DNA from: Parcubacteria group bacterium
GTDB taxonomy: Bacteria; Patescibacteriota; Minisyncoccia; Phycocordibacterales; WO2-35-19
Reading direction: 5' to 3'
NCBI GenBank assembly: GCA_012514175.1
Contig: JAAZAU010000009.1
Location: 1-32,282, forward strand
Length of the DNA stretch: 32,282 bases
Positions 8,759 through 18,516 of the stretch are shown in pieces; positions within the stretch are counted from its first letter, which is position 1, and each line of letters opens with the position of its first letter. The notes under the pieces were generated by a model. It did no database searches. It saw only the letters and a list, made by a program, of their open reading frames with translations, and was not told where the DNA came from. Both the position numbers and the translations under genes were made by a program.

Positions 8759-9625
8759 ATGACACACGCAAAAAAATCATTGGGGCAAAATTTCCTGAAA
8801 GACAAAAAAATCTTAAAAAAAATCGTTGATTTTGCTCAAATTAAAAAAACAGACACAGTGGTAGAGGTTGGTCCCGGGCAGGGAAGTCTGACTGAGCTTT
8901 TGGTGGAACGCGCAAAAAAGATTATCGCAATTGAAAAAGACGAAAATTTAGTCGTGTTGCTAAAAGATAAATTTGCAAAAATCATAAAAGAGGGACGGTT
9001 AGAAATTGTTGGGGGCGATATTTTAGATCTTAAACTTAAAAAAAATTCTTGTTCGCTTAGCGCTTACCAAATTCTGCTAAATTTTTGCTCCACCCAATCC
9101 ACCAGCGCACATTCACAAGATTGTTCTCGGTTTTCAACAGAAAAATATTTACTTGTTGGGAACATTCCATATTACATAACTGGCGCTTTGTTTAAAAAAG
9201 CGTTTGAAGCCAAAAAGACTCCAGAATCCTTAACCTTCGTTGTGCAAAAAGAGGTGGCTGACAGAATTTTAGCCAAAGACGGCAAGGAAAGTATTTTAAG
9301 TATTTCAATAAAAGCTTACGGTGAGCCACATTTTGGCGGAATCATAAAAGCTGGTAGCTTCAATCCAAAACCAAAAGTAGATTCGGCCATTATTGCGGTG
9401 AGAAATATAAACAAAAAAAGGTTTCTAGAAACTCAAAAGCAAAACGATTTTGAAAAGAGGTTTTTTGAAATTTTAAAAAAGGGTTTCGCTCACAAAAGAA
9501 AACTTCTCGCGAAAAATTTAAACATTAAAAGTGAAATACTTAAAAAATGTGGTCTCTCAGAAAAAGCGAGGGCAGAGGATTTAAAAATTAACGACTGGAT
9601 AAATTTAGCAAAAGAAATTGTTTAG
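8759..9625 (+). CDS. rsmA: 16S rRNA (adenine(1518)-N(6)/adenine(1519)-N(6))-dimethyltransferase
   Basis: MTHAKKSLGQNFLKDKKILKKIVDFA, VVEVGPGQGSLTELL, VGNIPYYITG; start refined to 8759. Confidence 0.93.
   Translation: MTHAKKSLGQNFLKDKKILKKIVDFAQIKKTDTVVEVGPGQGSLTELLVERAKKIIAIEKDENLVVLLKDKFAKIIKEGRLEIVGGDILDLKLKKNSCSLSAYQILLNFCSTQSTSAHSQDCSRFSTEKYLLVGNIPYYITGALFKKAFEAKKTPESLTFVVQKEVADRILAKDGKESILSISIKAYGEPHFGGIIKAGSFNPKPKVDSAIIAVRNINKKRFLETQKQNDFEKRFFEILKKGFAHKRKLLAKNLNIKSEILKKCGLSEKARAEDLKINDWINLAKEIV
9043..9142. repeat. Apparent in-frame insertion within rsmA, possibly a palindromic element
   Basis: Encodes Cys/Ser-rich NSCSLSAYQILLNFCSTQSTSAHSQDCSRFST between LDLKLKK and EKYLLVGNIPYYITG. 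Imperfect arms cttgttcgcttagcgc (9048-9063) and gcgcacattcacaag (9105-9119). Confidence 0.4.
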
Positions 9626-9681
9626 AGTTTTCCCCAAAAAATCTCTTTTTTGCTTTAAACTTGCTATAATTACAGTAAATT

Positions 9682-10533
9682 ATGCCCAGCAAAAGAGTTT
9701 TAGGTGTCATCATTGTGGTCACTGCTTTAGTGACTTCTATCATCATTGCTTTTGGTAAAGAAAAAAGCAGTGCCACCATTGATTTGGCTAGTAACCTTAT
9801 CGTCGGACAAAAAATTTCCATTCCAGAAAACCCTAATTGGAAGGATGAAATCGGTCAACTTGACGGAAAAACACAAACCCTATCAGAAGCCGAAAGAAAG
9901 CCCGCTGAAAAAGAGGATGAAACTGTTACTGATACTGTTTCAAGAAGTTTAATGGCTAATTATTTAGCTTTAAAACAAGCCGATCAGCTAGATAAAGAGT
10001 CCGCCCAAAAACTGATAGATCAAGCTATAAACTACATAGAAAACACCTCTGAGCCAGAAAAAACCATCACAAATTTAAATATCATAGAAGATAGTAGCGT
10101 TCAAGCAATAGCAAATTACGGGGAAAGTCTCGGTCAAATCGCTAAAAAACACAGTGTTTTAAAAACACAACAAGAATTAAACATTCTTGTGGAAATACTG
10201 CAAAACCAAGACGCATCAAGGTTGGGAGAATTGGATAAGGTTGTAGATAATTACAACAAAATTACAGTTGAACTTATAGAAGTGGTGGTGCCAAAAATTT
10301 TCTATAAAAATCATTTTGATTTAGTAAACAGCACCAACGGTATGGCGGTTGCAATTAAAAAAATGAAGGATATTTTTAATGATCCTTTTTCAGGAATACA
10401 AGCTTTGCAAGCTTATCAACAGAACCTAATTACTTTTTCTCAAGCAGCTGACACAATAATATCTTCAATCAAAAAAAACAACATCCCTTATAAACAGGGC
10501 AGCGGTGGTTACTATTTGTTGTATGAAATATAA
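9682..10533 (+). CDS. Membrane-anchored protein of T4SS-like cluster, unknown function
   Basis: N-terminal TM segment VLGVIIVVTALVTSIIIAFG followed by a mostly helical, charged exterior; co-directional with the T4SS-like genes. Confidence 0.6.
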   Translation: MPSKRVLGVIIVVTALVTSIIIAFGKEKSSATIDLASNLIVGQKISIPENPNWKDEIGQLDGKTQTLSEAERKPAEKEDETVTDTVSRSLMANYLALKQADQLDKESAQKLIDQAINYIENTSEPEKTITNLNIIEDSSVQAIANYGESLGQIAKKHSVLKTQQELNILVEILQNQDASRLGELDKVVDNYNKITVELIEVVVPKIFYKNHFDLVNSTNGMAVAIKKMKDIFNDPFSGIQALQAYQQNLITFSQAADTIISSIKKNNIPYKQGSGGYYLLYEI

Positions 10534-10544
10534 TTAATAAGAAT

Positions 10545-12173
10545 ATGCTTAAATTTTATAAAATCATAATTACCTCATTGCTTGTTGTTTGTGTCACTTT
10601 TTCTCCCAAGTTTGCTCAAAGGGTTTATGCTCAATATGTAGACATTGTCCAAGATGTTAAAGAGTTATACCTTGACCCTTTGGCTTGGATCACAGCCAAA
10701 ATGATTTTAGAAAAATTTACTGCTAGCGCTGTTAGTTGGATAAATAGCGGTTTTGACGGAAGTCCAGCCTTCGTAACCAATCCTGGGTCATTTTTCACCA
10801 CAGCGGCAGACGCAGCCATAGGTGAGTTTATATTTAGTAATGATGAATTAAATTTTCTTTGTACTCCTGATTTAAGTGTCAAACTTAAAATAGCCTTAGC
10901 CCGAGCCGCTGATAGAGAAAGAAATTATTATCAATGTACTTTAACTGATGTGGTTGATAATGTGGAAGATTTTATGAATGATTTCAACAGAGGGGGTTGG
11001 GATGCTTTTTTGGAGATGACCCAAAACCAAAGCAACACACCGCTAGGTCTTTATATACGAGCAGAAAACAAAATGATGCAAAGAGCAGAAGCCCGGGTTA
11101 ACGAAAGGTTAAAAGATTTGGATTGGGGTGGAGGTATGATGTCTTTCAAAAGTTGCTCTGCCTCAACAGCAAAATTTTGTGAAGAAGCCTGCGCCGATGC
11201 TGGTGATAACAAAAAAAATTGTATAAACTCTTGCAAAGACAAACCAAAAGAGGAGTTGTGTAATCTTGCTGGCGGAACCCTGAGCACCAAAACCCCGGGA
11301 AGTGTTATTGGAGCTCAACTTGAAAGAGCTTTAGGTTCGGCAGGTGCCACCTTGGAAATCGCAGACGAAGTGAGTGAAATAGTTGGGGCATTAACCGTTC
11401 AACTAACCAGTAAGGTTTTCAGCAGCGGTGGACTTTTGAGTGCGTCTTCCAAAAAAGATGGGTACTCTCTTGTAGATAGACTTGCTGAAAACTCAGAGAG
11501 AGCTGTTTCTGATGTTTATGGTGAATATAGTCAGGGCAACGTTGTCCCAGAGACACCAACCATACCAAAAACTATAAAAATAAAAGATGACAAAATTATT
11601 ATTGATAACAATCCGATCGGCCGATTAGAAAGTGTAAATTATCAAACTTTTGAAGGTTGGGCTTGTGACGCTGATGATTACGAAAAAGCTCTCACCATCA
11701 GATTTTATAATGGTGAATTAAATAATGGTGGAATACTTATCGGTTCTACCATAGCCAATCTCACAGGCGGACCAAACGTATCCACAAATTGTGGAGGTTA
11801 TTCGGCTCACAAGTTTTCTTTTGCTACCCCTTATTATTTCCAAAACACCAGCTCTTATAATATTTATGCTTATGCTGTAAATCTTGGATCGGAAGATTAC
11901 ATAAAACTAGAAGGTTCACCGAAAATTCTTTCAGGAGGATCTGGCTCAACAACAGACCCCGTAGTTAATCCTGTAACTAACCCAACGATAGACCCAATTT
12001 CTGACCTAGTATTTGGAGACCGCGATTGTTTGATGACAGACCCAACCGCTATAAACGCGATGGCGCAACCTTTTATAAATTCGTTACCACCAAATATGGA
12101 TGCTTTGGAAAGAGAAATTTTGATTAGAAATTATTTGTCCACATTAGATTGTCCACCAGAAGGTATACATTAG
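10545..12173 (+). CDS. Secreted T4SS-cluster protein with Cys-rich segment and C-terminal GWACD-type beta domain
   Basis: Signal-like N-terminus IIITSLLVVCVTFSPKFAQRVYAQ. Cys-rich segment KSCSASTAKFCEEACADAGDNKKNCINSCKDKPKEELC. C-terminal module FEGWACDADDYEKALTIRFYNGE...NCGGYSAHKFSFATPYYFQ..YNIYAYAVNLG. Confidence 0.6.
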   Translation: MLKFYKIIITSLLVVCVTFSPKFAQRVYAQYVDIVQDVKELYLDPLAWITAKMILEKFTASAVSWINSGFDGSPAFVTNPGSFFTTAADAAIGEFIFSNDELNFLCTPDLSVKLKIALARAADRERNYYQCTLTDVVDNVEDFMNDFNRGGWDAFLEMTQNQSNTPLGLYIRAENKMMQRAEARVNERLKDLDWGGGMMSFKSCSASTAKFCEEACADAGDNKKNCINSCKDKPKEELCNLAGGTLSTKTPGSVIGAQLERALGSAGATLEIADEVSEIVGALTVQLTSKVFSSGGLLSASSKKDGYSLVDRLAENSERAVSDVYGEYSQGNVVPETPTIPKTIKIKDDKIIIDNNPIGRLESVNYQTFEGWACDADDYEKALTIRFYNGELNNGGILIGSTIANLTGGPNVSTNCGGYSAHKFSFATPYYFQNTSSYNIYAYAVNLGSEDYIKLEGSPKILSGGSGSTTDPVVNPVTNPTIDPISDLVFGDRDCLMTDPTAINAMAQPFINSLPPNMDALEREILIRNYLSTLDCPPEGIH

Positions 12174-12198
12174 TTTGATTTTGATTGTTTAAACAAGA

Positions 12199-13959
12199 AT
12201 GAAAAAAAAGTTTTTAAAATTCGGAATATTGACACTAATCTTGATTGCGATACTTGCGCCAACAAATATTGCATTGGCTGGGCCTGTTGATGCAGTGGTT
12301 GATGCAGCGGCTTGGGCAGGTAAAAAAATACTTGATCCAGTAGTTGTATCACTTTTTCAAGGTATTTCTCAACTTCTGATAACATTGTCTTCTCTAATTT
12401 TGGGGCTTTCCGGAAAAATATTTGATTTCATTGTTGAGTTTACAATACTAGAAATGGCAGAAAACCTGGATGGAGGGTTGGGAGACGGAATAAACACAGC
12501 TTGGGCTACACTGCGAGATATCGCCAATATTTTCTTTATATTTGTGTTGCTTTTTACCGCCTTCAAAGCAATGTTTGATCTTAATATTGAAAGCCTCAGA
12601 AAAACATTGGTAGATATTATTATAATCGCCCTACTTATAAATTTTAGCCTCTTCCTTTCAAAAATAGTCATTGACGCCTCAAACGTTGTCTCTATTGGGT
12701 TTTATGACACCATAGCAGTAAGCGCAAACGAACAACAAATAGGAGACAATGTTATTTTTACAGGTGTTTCTGGGGGTTATATGAAAATGCTTGGCGTCCA
12801 CAGCCTATTTAATGCCGACATTTTAGATATGCCTGGCGTAAACGACCCTATCAAAATACTTCAAGTGGGAGTTATGAGTGCCATCTTTTTACTTGTCAGC
12901 GCCATAATCCTTATAATTTCTTCTGTTATGTTCATCACCCGTTTCATAATTTTAATTTTCATAATGATTCTTTCTCCGTTGGCTTTTGTGGCTTTCATAG
13001 TTCCTGGGATGAAAGATTATCATAGTCAATGGAAAGACGCTCTGATTAATCAATCGTTTTTTGCTCCTATATTTTTCGCTTTAACTTGGGTGGCTTTTAA
13101 ACTTGGATTCGCCCTCAGAGCAATGTTGATGAAAGGTCAAGGTGATTTTAGTTTTACTGCAACTTTTAAAGATCCGGGTGCCGCAATAGGTATTTTAGTT
13201 AATTATGTTGTTATAACAGGCTTTGCTATCGCCGCTCTTATTATCTCCAAAACGATCGCCAACAAAACTCCTGGGTTTGCTCAAGTTAACAAGTTTCTTG
13301 GTGGTGCTACCATCGGTGCTTCAGCTTGGGCTGGGAGAAAAACTGTTGGCAAATTAGGACAACGTGTTGCTGATAGCAAGTGGCTTAGAGAAAAAGCTCC
13401 TGATAGTCGGCTCGCAAGCACTGCTCTCTCGGTGGGTAAAAAAACTGGTTCCGCAAGTTTTGATCTTAGAGCCAGTAAAACCGTTGGAACAGTCCTTGGT
13501 GATGGAATGAAAGGTTTTGGTAAAGCCGGAGGTAAAGGTGGATATCAATCAGCTAGAGAGGCCTCAATCAAAAGAAAGATGGAATTTGCAGAGAAAGACT
13601 TAAAAGACAATGTGACTGGGGCCGATGTTGAAAGAGAAATGAAAAAAATTGGTTACGGTATAAAAGAAAACAAACGACAAAAGAGAAGCGCTTCCGAGGT
13701 TGAGGCAAAAAGAAAAGAAGTGCAAAAGTCTCTTGAAAAGAAAGCCACATCTAATACAAAATCAAGACAAGAAAAATATCGTCACCGTCTCAGTCAAAGC
13801 GGTGTATATGTAAACACTGAAGCAGCAAGAAGAATGAGAGCTGGTCAAAAAACAAAATCGGAGTCAGAAAAAATAATAGATTTACTCAAGGAAGAATTGA
13901 GAAAAGAAGAGAAAGAAAAAGAGGTTACAACAGACAACAAACCACCAGCAACTAGTTAA
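12199..13959 (+). CDS. TrbL/VirB6-like polytopic membrane protein of T4SS
   Basis: Multiple TM helices including WATLRDIANIFFIFVLLFTAFKAMF and LVDIIIIALLINFSLFLSKIVIDASNVV; charged cytoplasmic-like tail; synteny with PrgI and VirB4. Confidence 0.75.
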   Translation: MKKKFLKFGILTLILIAILAPTNIALAGPVDAVVDAAAWAGKKILDPVVVSLFQGISQLLITLSSLILGLSGKIFDFIVEFTILEMAENLDGGLGDGINTAWATLRDIANIFFIFVLLFTAFKAMFDLNIESLRKTLVDIIIIALLINFSLFLSKIVIDASNVVSIGFYDTIAVSANEQQIGDNVIFTGVSGGYMKMLGVHSLFNADILDMPGVNDPIKILQVGVMSAIFLLVSAIILIISSVMFITRFIILIFIMILSPLAFVAFIVPGMKDYHSQWKDALINQSFFAPIFFALTWVAFKLGFALRAMLMKGQGDFSFTATFKDPGAAIGILVNYVVITGFAIAALIISKTIANKTPGFAQVNKFLGGATIGASAWAGRKTVGKLGQRVADSKWLREKAPDSRLASTALSVGKKTGSASFDLRASKTVGTVLGDGMKGFGKAGGKGGYQSAREASIKRKMEFAEKDLKDNVTGADVEREMKKIGYGIKENKRQKRSASEVEAKRKEVQKSLEKKATSNTKSRQEKYRHRLSQSGVYVNTEAARRMRAGQKTKSESEKIIDLLKEELRKEEKEKEVTTDNKPPATS

Positions 13960-13966
13960 TAAAAAT

Positions 13967-14560
13967 ATGAACGAAAAACAAATATTAAAAGAAAGATTAG
14001 AAATACTACCAGAAAAACTTCAGGAATTTGTTTTGGATGAAAATTGGACAAAAGAATCTGAAAAAATTGCCAACAGCTTTAATTTAAATGAGGCTAATAG
14101 GGTTATATTTGAAAACGAAATATTTTTTGTTCTTATGGGTTTTGAGTTACAAACTAATTTTGAAGAGAATATAAAAAGAGAATTAAATCTTGAACAAGAT
14201 ATAATTAAACAAATTTCAGAAGAAGTGGAACAAAATATTTTTAGTGAAGTTTTAGAAGAATTAAAAGAGGTCAAACCAAGCACATCTCAAAAAACAGAGG
14301 AAGAAATTGAAGAAACCGAAAAGCCAACCCAAACAAACCCTATTGGGCAGTCATTTGAACAAATCATCTTAAATCAAGCTAAAGCAATGCAACCAGCTAG
14401 ACCAGCGGGGTGGATACCTCCAGAAAGAAACGGGGACAACGAACCAAAAACAATAGACCAAGAAGAAGGGTCTGCAAACCCACCAACAAAGGACAACGAG
14501 CCAAAAGTTATACACAACTATATAAACAAACCAGATCCTTATCGCGAACCTATTGAATAA
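13967..14560 (+). CDS. Hypothetical acidic helical protein in T4SS-like cluster
   Basis: Clean ORF 7 nt after the VirB6-like gene; Glu/Lys-rich N-terminus, Pro/Asn-rich C-terminus. Confidence 0.6.
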   Translation: MNEKQILKERLEILPEKLQEFVLDENWTKESEKIANSFNLNEANRVIFENEIFFVLMGFELQTNFEENIKRELNLEQDIIKQISEEVEQNIFSEVLEELKEVKPSTSQKTEEEIEETEKPTQTNPIGQSFEQIILNQAKAMQPARPAGWIPPERNGDNEPKTIDQEEGSANPPTKDNEPKVIHNYINKPDPYREPIE

Positions 14561-14619
14561 AATAGGGTATAATTATCTTTGTTGGTATTGTTGGTCCGTA
14601 TTTTGTAATAAATCACACT

Positions 14620-15057
14620 ATGAGATTTCAAATCCCACAATTTATAGACGTAGAAGATAAATTATTCGGCCCCCTTACTCTAAAACAATTTATTTATTTG
14701 GCTGGCGGAGCCAGTGTGACTGTAGCTGCCGTTGTTTTTTTGGGGCTTTTTTTTGGACTTATTGTTGCTTCTCCTGTGATAGTTTTGGCTGTTGCTTTAG
14801 CTTTTTATAGACCAAACAACAGACCTTTTATTAATTACTTAGAATCAATATTACAATATTACACTAAAGACAAACTTTATATTTGGAATAAAAAAGGACC
14901 GATAACAACTTTTACCGAAACAGAAGACGCAACAAAAAACAGAAAATATTCTTCAATTGTTGTGCCCAATCTTTCCCAAAGCAAACTAAAAGATATGAAC
15001 TGGGAATTGGATGTTAAGAAAAAACAAGATGAGGATTTAAGTGATAATGCTGTATAA
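14620..15057 (+). CDS. PrgI family protein
   Basis: MRFQIPQFIDVEDKLFGPLTLKQFIYLAGG, two TM helices, ...INYLESILQYYTKDKLYIWNKK; immediately upstream of VirB4-like genes. Confidence 0.85.
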   Translation: MRFQIPQFIDVEDKLFGPLTLKQFIYLAGGASVTVAAVVFLGLFFGLIVASPVIVLAVALAFYRPNNRPFINYLESILQYYTKDKLYIWNKKGPITTFTETEDATKNRKYSSIVVPNLSQSKLKDMNWELDVKKKQDEDLSDNAV

Positions 15058-15064
15058 TGTATCT

Positions 15065-15703
15065 ATGTCAAAAAACGCCACCCAAGAATTTGTGCCAATA
15101 GATGATGTTAGAGACGGTATCGCCATACTAAAAAATGGAAGTATGCGTGGTATCTTTATGGCTTCGTCTGTAAACTTTTCACTCAAATCTATTGATGAAA
15201 AACAGGCAATTTTAATGCAATTTCAAAACTTTTTGAATTCTCTTGATTTTCCGGTGCAAATTATAATTCAATCCAGAAGACTAGACATCAGACCTTATTT
15301 AGCTTTGTTAAAAGAAAGGCACAAAGAACAAACTAATGATTTAATGAAAATTCAAATTGAACAATACATTGCTTTCATAAGAAGTTTCACCGAATCGTCC
15401 AATATTATGACGAAAAATTTCTATGTTGTAGTTCCTTATGATCCTGCCATAATTTCAACCAAAAAAGGTAGCGGAGGTTTACCTTTACCAAACCTTGGCC
15501 CTAAACAACCGCAAAGCACCCTTAAAGAAGAAGATTTTGAAGAAAGGAAAAACCAATTAGAACAAAGGATGGGGGTGGTAGAGCAGGGTTTAGTTCGTTG
15601 TGGTGTTAGAGTGGCGAAACTTGGCACTGACGAAGTAGTAGAACTTTTTTATAAAACCTTTAATCCAGGAGAAAGCGAGAAGCTCGTTAAACTTCAAGAA
15701 TAA
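15065..15703 (+). CDS. TraC/VirB4 N-terminal domain protein (separate ORF)
   Basis: EFVPIDDVRDGIAILKNGSMRGIFMASSVNFSLKSIDEKQAILMQFQNFLNSLDFPVQIIIQSRRLDI; start refined to 15065; 3 nt upstream of the ATPase ORF. Confidence 0.8.
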   Translation: MSKNATQEFVPIDDVRDGIAILKNGSMRGIFMASSVNFSLKSIDEKQAILMQFQNFLNSLDFPVQIIIQSRRLDIRPYLALLKERHKEQTNDLMKIQIEQYIAFIRSFTESSNIMTKNFYVVVPYDPAIISTKKGSGGLPLPNLGPKQPQSTLKEEDFEERKNQLEQRMGVVEQGLVRCGVRVAKLGTDEVVELFYKTFNPGESEKLVKLQE

Positions 15704-15706
15704 ATT

Positions 15707-17527
15707 ATGTTTGATTTTTTCAAAAAGAAAGAAAGTGATGATGTGGCAATTTCTATTTTGCCTCAATCTGTTACTGATAGTTCCGAATTAGAACTACGAG
15801 ATATTTTAGCGCCCAGCGCCCTCAAGGTTAATGCTAAAGAGCTCAACTTGGGAGAAAAACTAGTAAGAAGTTTCTTTGTCATCTCATATCCTAGATTTGT
15901 TTCAATAGACTGGTTCTCACCGATTATCAATATGGATCAAATGTTTGACGTTTCTATATTTATACACCCCTTAGAGACTTCAAGAATTCTTCGCAGTTTC
16001 CAAAAAAAAGTCGCTGAAGTTCAAAGCCAGATAAGCGAAAGAGAAAGAAAGGGTTTGGTCAGAGACCCAATGCTTGATACCGCTTATCAAGATTTGGAAA
16101 ATTTACGCGACGACTTGCAACAAGCTCAAGAAAAAATGTTTGAGGTTGGTCTTTATATATCAATTTATGCCAATACCAGCGACGAGCTAGACAAAATTCA
16201 ATCAGAAATCAAATCTATCCTTGAATCTAAAATGGTTTATGTTAAACCGGCAATTTTCCAACAAGAACAAGGTTTTAAGAGTATTTTACCAACAGCAAAC
16301 GATGAACTAAAAGTTCATTGCAAAATAAACTCTTCTCCGCTTTCAAGTATCTTTCCGTTCGTTTCTTTCGACCTAACATCAAACACGGGTGTTCTTTATG
16401 GTATCAATCGTCACAATTCCTCTTTAGTGCTTTTTGATAGGTTTACTCTAGAAAATTATAATTCCGTCACTTTCGCAAAAGCTGGTTCCGGTAAATCTTT
16501 CGCCATCAAGCTAGAAATACTTAGAACCCTTATGTTTGATACTGAAGTCATTGTTATTGACCCAGAAAATGAATATCAATATATGGCTGAAGTGGTAGGG
16601 GGTAGATATTTCAACATTTCCTTAAATTCTGATCACCACATCAACCCGTTTGAGCTACCCACACCAGCTGAGGACGAATCTTTTGCTAGTGTTTTGCGGG
16701 GTCAAATCATAAACTTAGTTGGGCTTTTCAGACTTATGTTGGGTGGTCTTTCCCCTGAAGAAGACGCTTTGATTGATAGAGCCATTGCTGAAACTTACGC
16801 TTTAAAAGATATTACTGCTGATTCTGATTTTAGAAACACAGAACCACCACTACTTTCTGATTTTGAAATGGTGCTTTCTGGTATGGAAGGGGGAGAATCT
16901 TTAGTTCAAAGACTTTCTAAATACACCAAAGGAACTTGGTCTAACTTCATAAATAAACCCACCAACATTGATATGAATAAAAAGTTTGTGGTTTTCTCAA
17001 TTAGAGATATGGAAGACGAACTCAAACCTGTCGCAATGTATATTATTATGCACTATATATGGAGCGCTATCCGTCGCGAACTCAAAAAAAGACTTCTGGT
17101 TGTTGATGAAGCTTGGTGGATGATGAAATCTGAAGATACAGCTTCTTTCCTTTTTTCTCTCGCCAAAAGAGGCCGTAAGTATTACCTGGGGCTCGCAACT
17201 ATTACTCAAGACGTGGACGACTTCTTAAAATCACCTTATGGAGGCCCCATTGTTTCAAACTCTTCTATTCAAATTTTACTCAAGCAGTCGCCAACCGTAA
17301 TTGATAAGCTTCAAGAAGTATTCAACTTAACGGATGAAGAAAAATATTTACTTTTAGAATCAGGAGTAGGGGAAGGTATTTTCTTTGCTGGACTCAAACA
17401 TGTCGCTATTAAAATCATCGCCTCTTATACCGAAGAACAAATTATCACCTCAGACCCTTCACAAGTTCTGGCTATGAAAAAACAAAGACGAGAAATGCAG
17501 GAACAGGAAGAATATGAAAACGAATAA
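15707..17527 (+). CDS. virB4: VirB4-like T4SS ATPase
   Basis: FAKAGSGKSFAIKLEILR (Walker A), VIVIDPENEYQYMAEVVGGRYFNIS, LLVVDEAWWMM (Walker B), LATITQDVDDFL. Confidence 0.9.
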   Translation: MFDFFKKKESDDVAISILPQSVTDSSELELRDILAPSALKVNAKELNLGEKLVRSFFVISYPRFVSIDWFSPIINMDQMFDVSIFIHPLETSRILRSFQKKVAEVQSQISERERKGLVRDPMLDTAYQDLENLRDDLQQAQEKMFEVGLYISIYANTSDELDKIQSEIKSILESKMVYVKPAIFQQEQGFKSILPTANDELKVHCKINSSPLSSIFPFVSFDLTSNTGVLYGINRHNSSLVLFDRFTLENYNSVTFAKAGSGKSFAIKLEILRTLMFDTEVIVIDPENEYQYMAEVVGGRYFNISLNSDHHINPFELPTPAEDESFASVLRGQIINLVGLFRLMLGGLSPEEDALIDRAIAETYALKDITADSDFRNTEPPLLSDFEMVLSGMEGGESLVQRLSKYTKGTWSNFINKPTNIDMNKKFVVFSIRDMEDELKPVAMYIIMHYIWSAIRRELKKRLLVVDEAWWMMKSEDTASFLFSLAKRGRKYYLGLATITQDVDDFLKSPYGGPIVSNSSIQILLKQSPTVIDKLQEVFNLTDEEKYLLLESGVGEGIFFAGLKHVAIKIIASYTEEQIITSDPSQVLAMKKQRREMQEQEEYENE

Positions 17528-17530
17528 AAA

Positions 17531-17980
17531 ATGAATGAAGATTATCCACAACAAAACACAACTTATCTTAGAAGACCCGTAAGACGCTCCGAAGAACCGC
17601 AAAAAGAAAAAAAGGATCGTATAAAAATCTGGGTGGGTGCAGCTATGGTTGTTTTTGCCTTTTGTGTAGATTTGGTAGAAATGCTGTTAGAATGGCTCGG
17701 AATAGGGATTTTAGGCTTGAGCACAATTATTTCAGTTTGTGCCTCTTTGGTATTTTGGATTTGGTTCAAAATGTGTAGTGTAGAATTTGTTGGTAGCCCT
17801 AAAAAGTTTATTACTTCTCTTAGCACCTCCTCTTTAGAAATGATACCTGGATTAGATTCTTTGTTTGGATTTGTTTGGACCGCAGGAATTATAGCTTTGG
17901 TAGTTATGGTAAGAGCCGAAGATAAAGGTGGGGCTTTAGGTAAAATAGCTGGTGCTACGCAGGGCAAACTGGCTCATTAA
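17531..17980 (+). CDS. Small membrane protein in T4SS-like cluster
   Basis: Short gap after virB4; TM segments IKIWVGAAMVVFAFCVDLVEMLL, ILGLSTIISVCASLVFWIWF and FVWTAGIIALVVMV. Confidence 0.65.
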   Translation: MNEDYPQQNTTYLRRPVRRSEEPQKEKKDRIKIWVGAAMVVFAFCVDLVEMLLEWLGIGILGLSTIISVCASLVFWIWFKMCSVEFVGSPKKFITSLSTSSLEMIPGLDSLFGFVWTAGIIALVVMVRAEDKGGALGKIAGATQGKLAH

Positions 17981-18516
17981 AAGTTCTTCTCCCGAACAAC
18001 TTTCATAATTTCGTCCTTAACTTTTTCAGGATAAGGCACTTGCATAAATTTAAACTTCTCATTAGCTCCAGCTGTCTGTATTTGCACATCGCCAAATTTA
18101 AAAAATGTTTGAATTAAACCTTTGGTTTCCACTGAGACATCTTGCACTCTAGCCAAATGTAATTCAGACACGGTGCGATTAAAAAAACCGTGCTGTTTGT
18201 TGTCTATTATCCGACGATTAGTAACTATCCAAACGTCTAAAGTATATACTGTCAAAGTGTAGAAAATACCCGACCAAATCAAAAGATACCACGAACTTAA
18301 AACAAACCAATATAAAACAAACAAATCGTGAGCGCACAAAAATCTGGAAAAAACAAGACCAGCCACAAGAGGCAACAAAACCAAAAACACAAAAAATATC
18401 AAACGAAGTATGATGAAGAATGGGTGACGACGAAGCAACAATATCACTTCTTCTCCGTCTTCTTTGCCTTCAAAATGATTACCAGACTTGGTAAATAAAG
18501 AAATTATGGCTTTCAT
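17977..18516 (-). CDS. PH-domain (bPH2/YdbS-like) membrane protein
   Basis: Two TM helices followed by YTLDVWIVTNRRIIDNKQHGFFNRTVSELHLARVQDVSVETKGLIQTFFKFGDVQIQTAG, typical of bacterial PH-domain proteins. Confidence 0.8.
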   Translation of the reverse strand: MKAIISLFTKSGNHFEGKEDGEEVILLLRRHPFFIILRLIFFVFLVLLPLVAGLVFSRFLCAHDLFVLYWFVLSSWYLLIWSGIFYTLTVYTLDVWIVTNRRIIDNKQHGFFNRTVSELHLARVQDVSVETKGLIQTFFKFGDVQIQTAGANEKFKFMQVPYPEKVKDEIMKVVREKNF

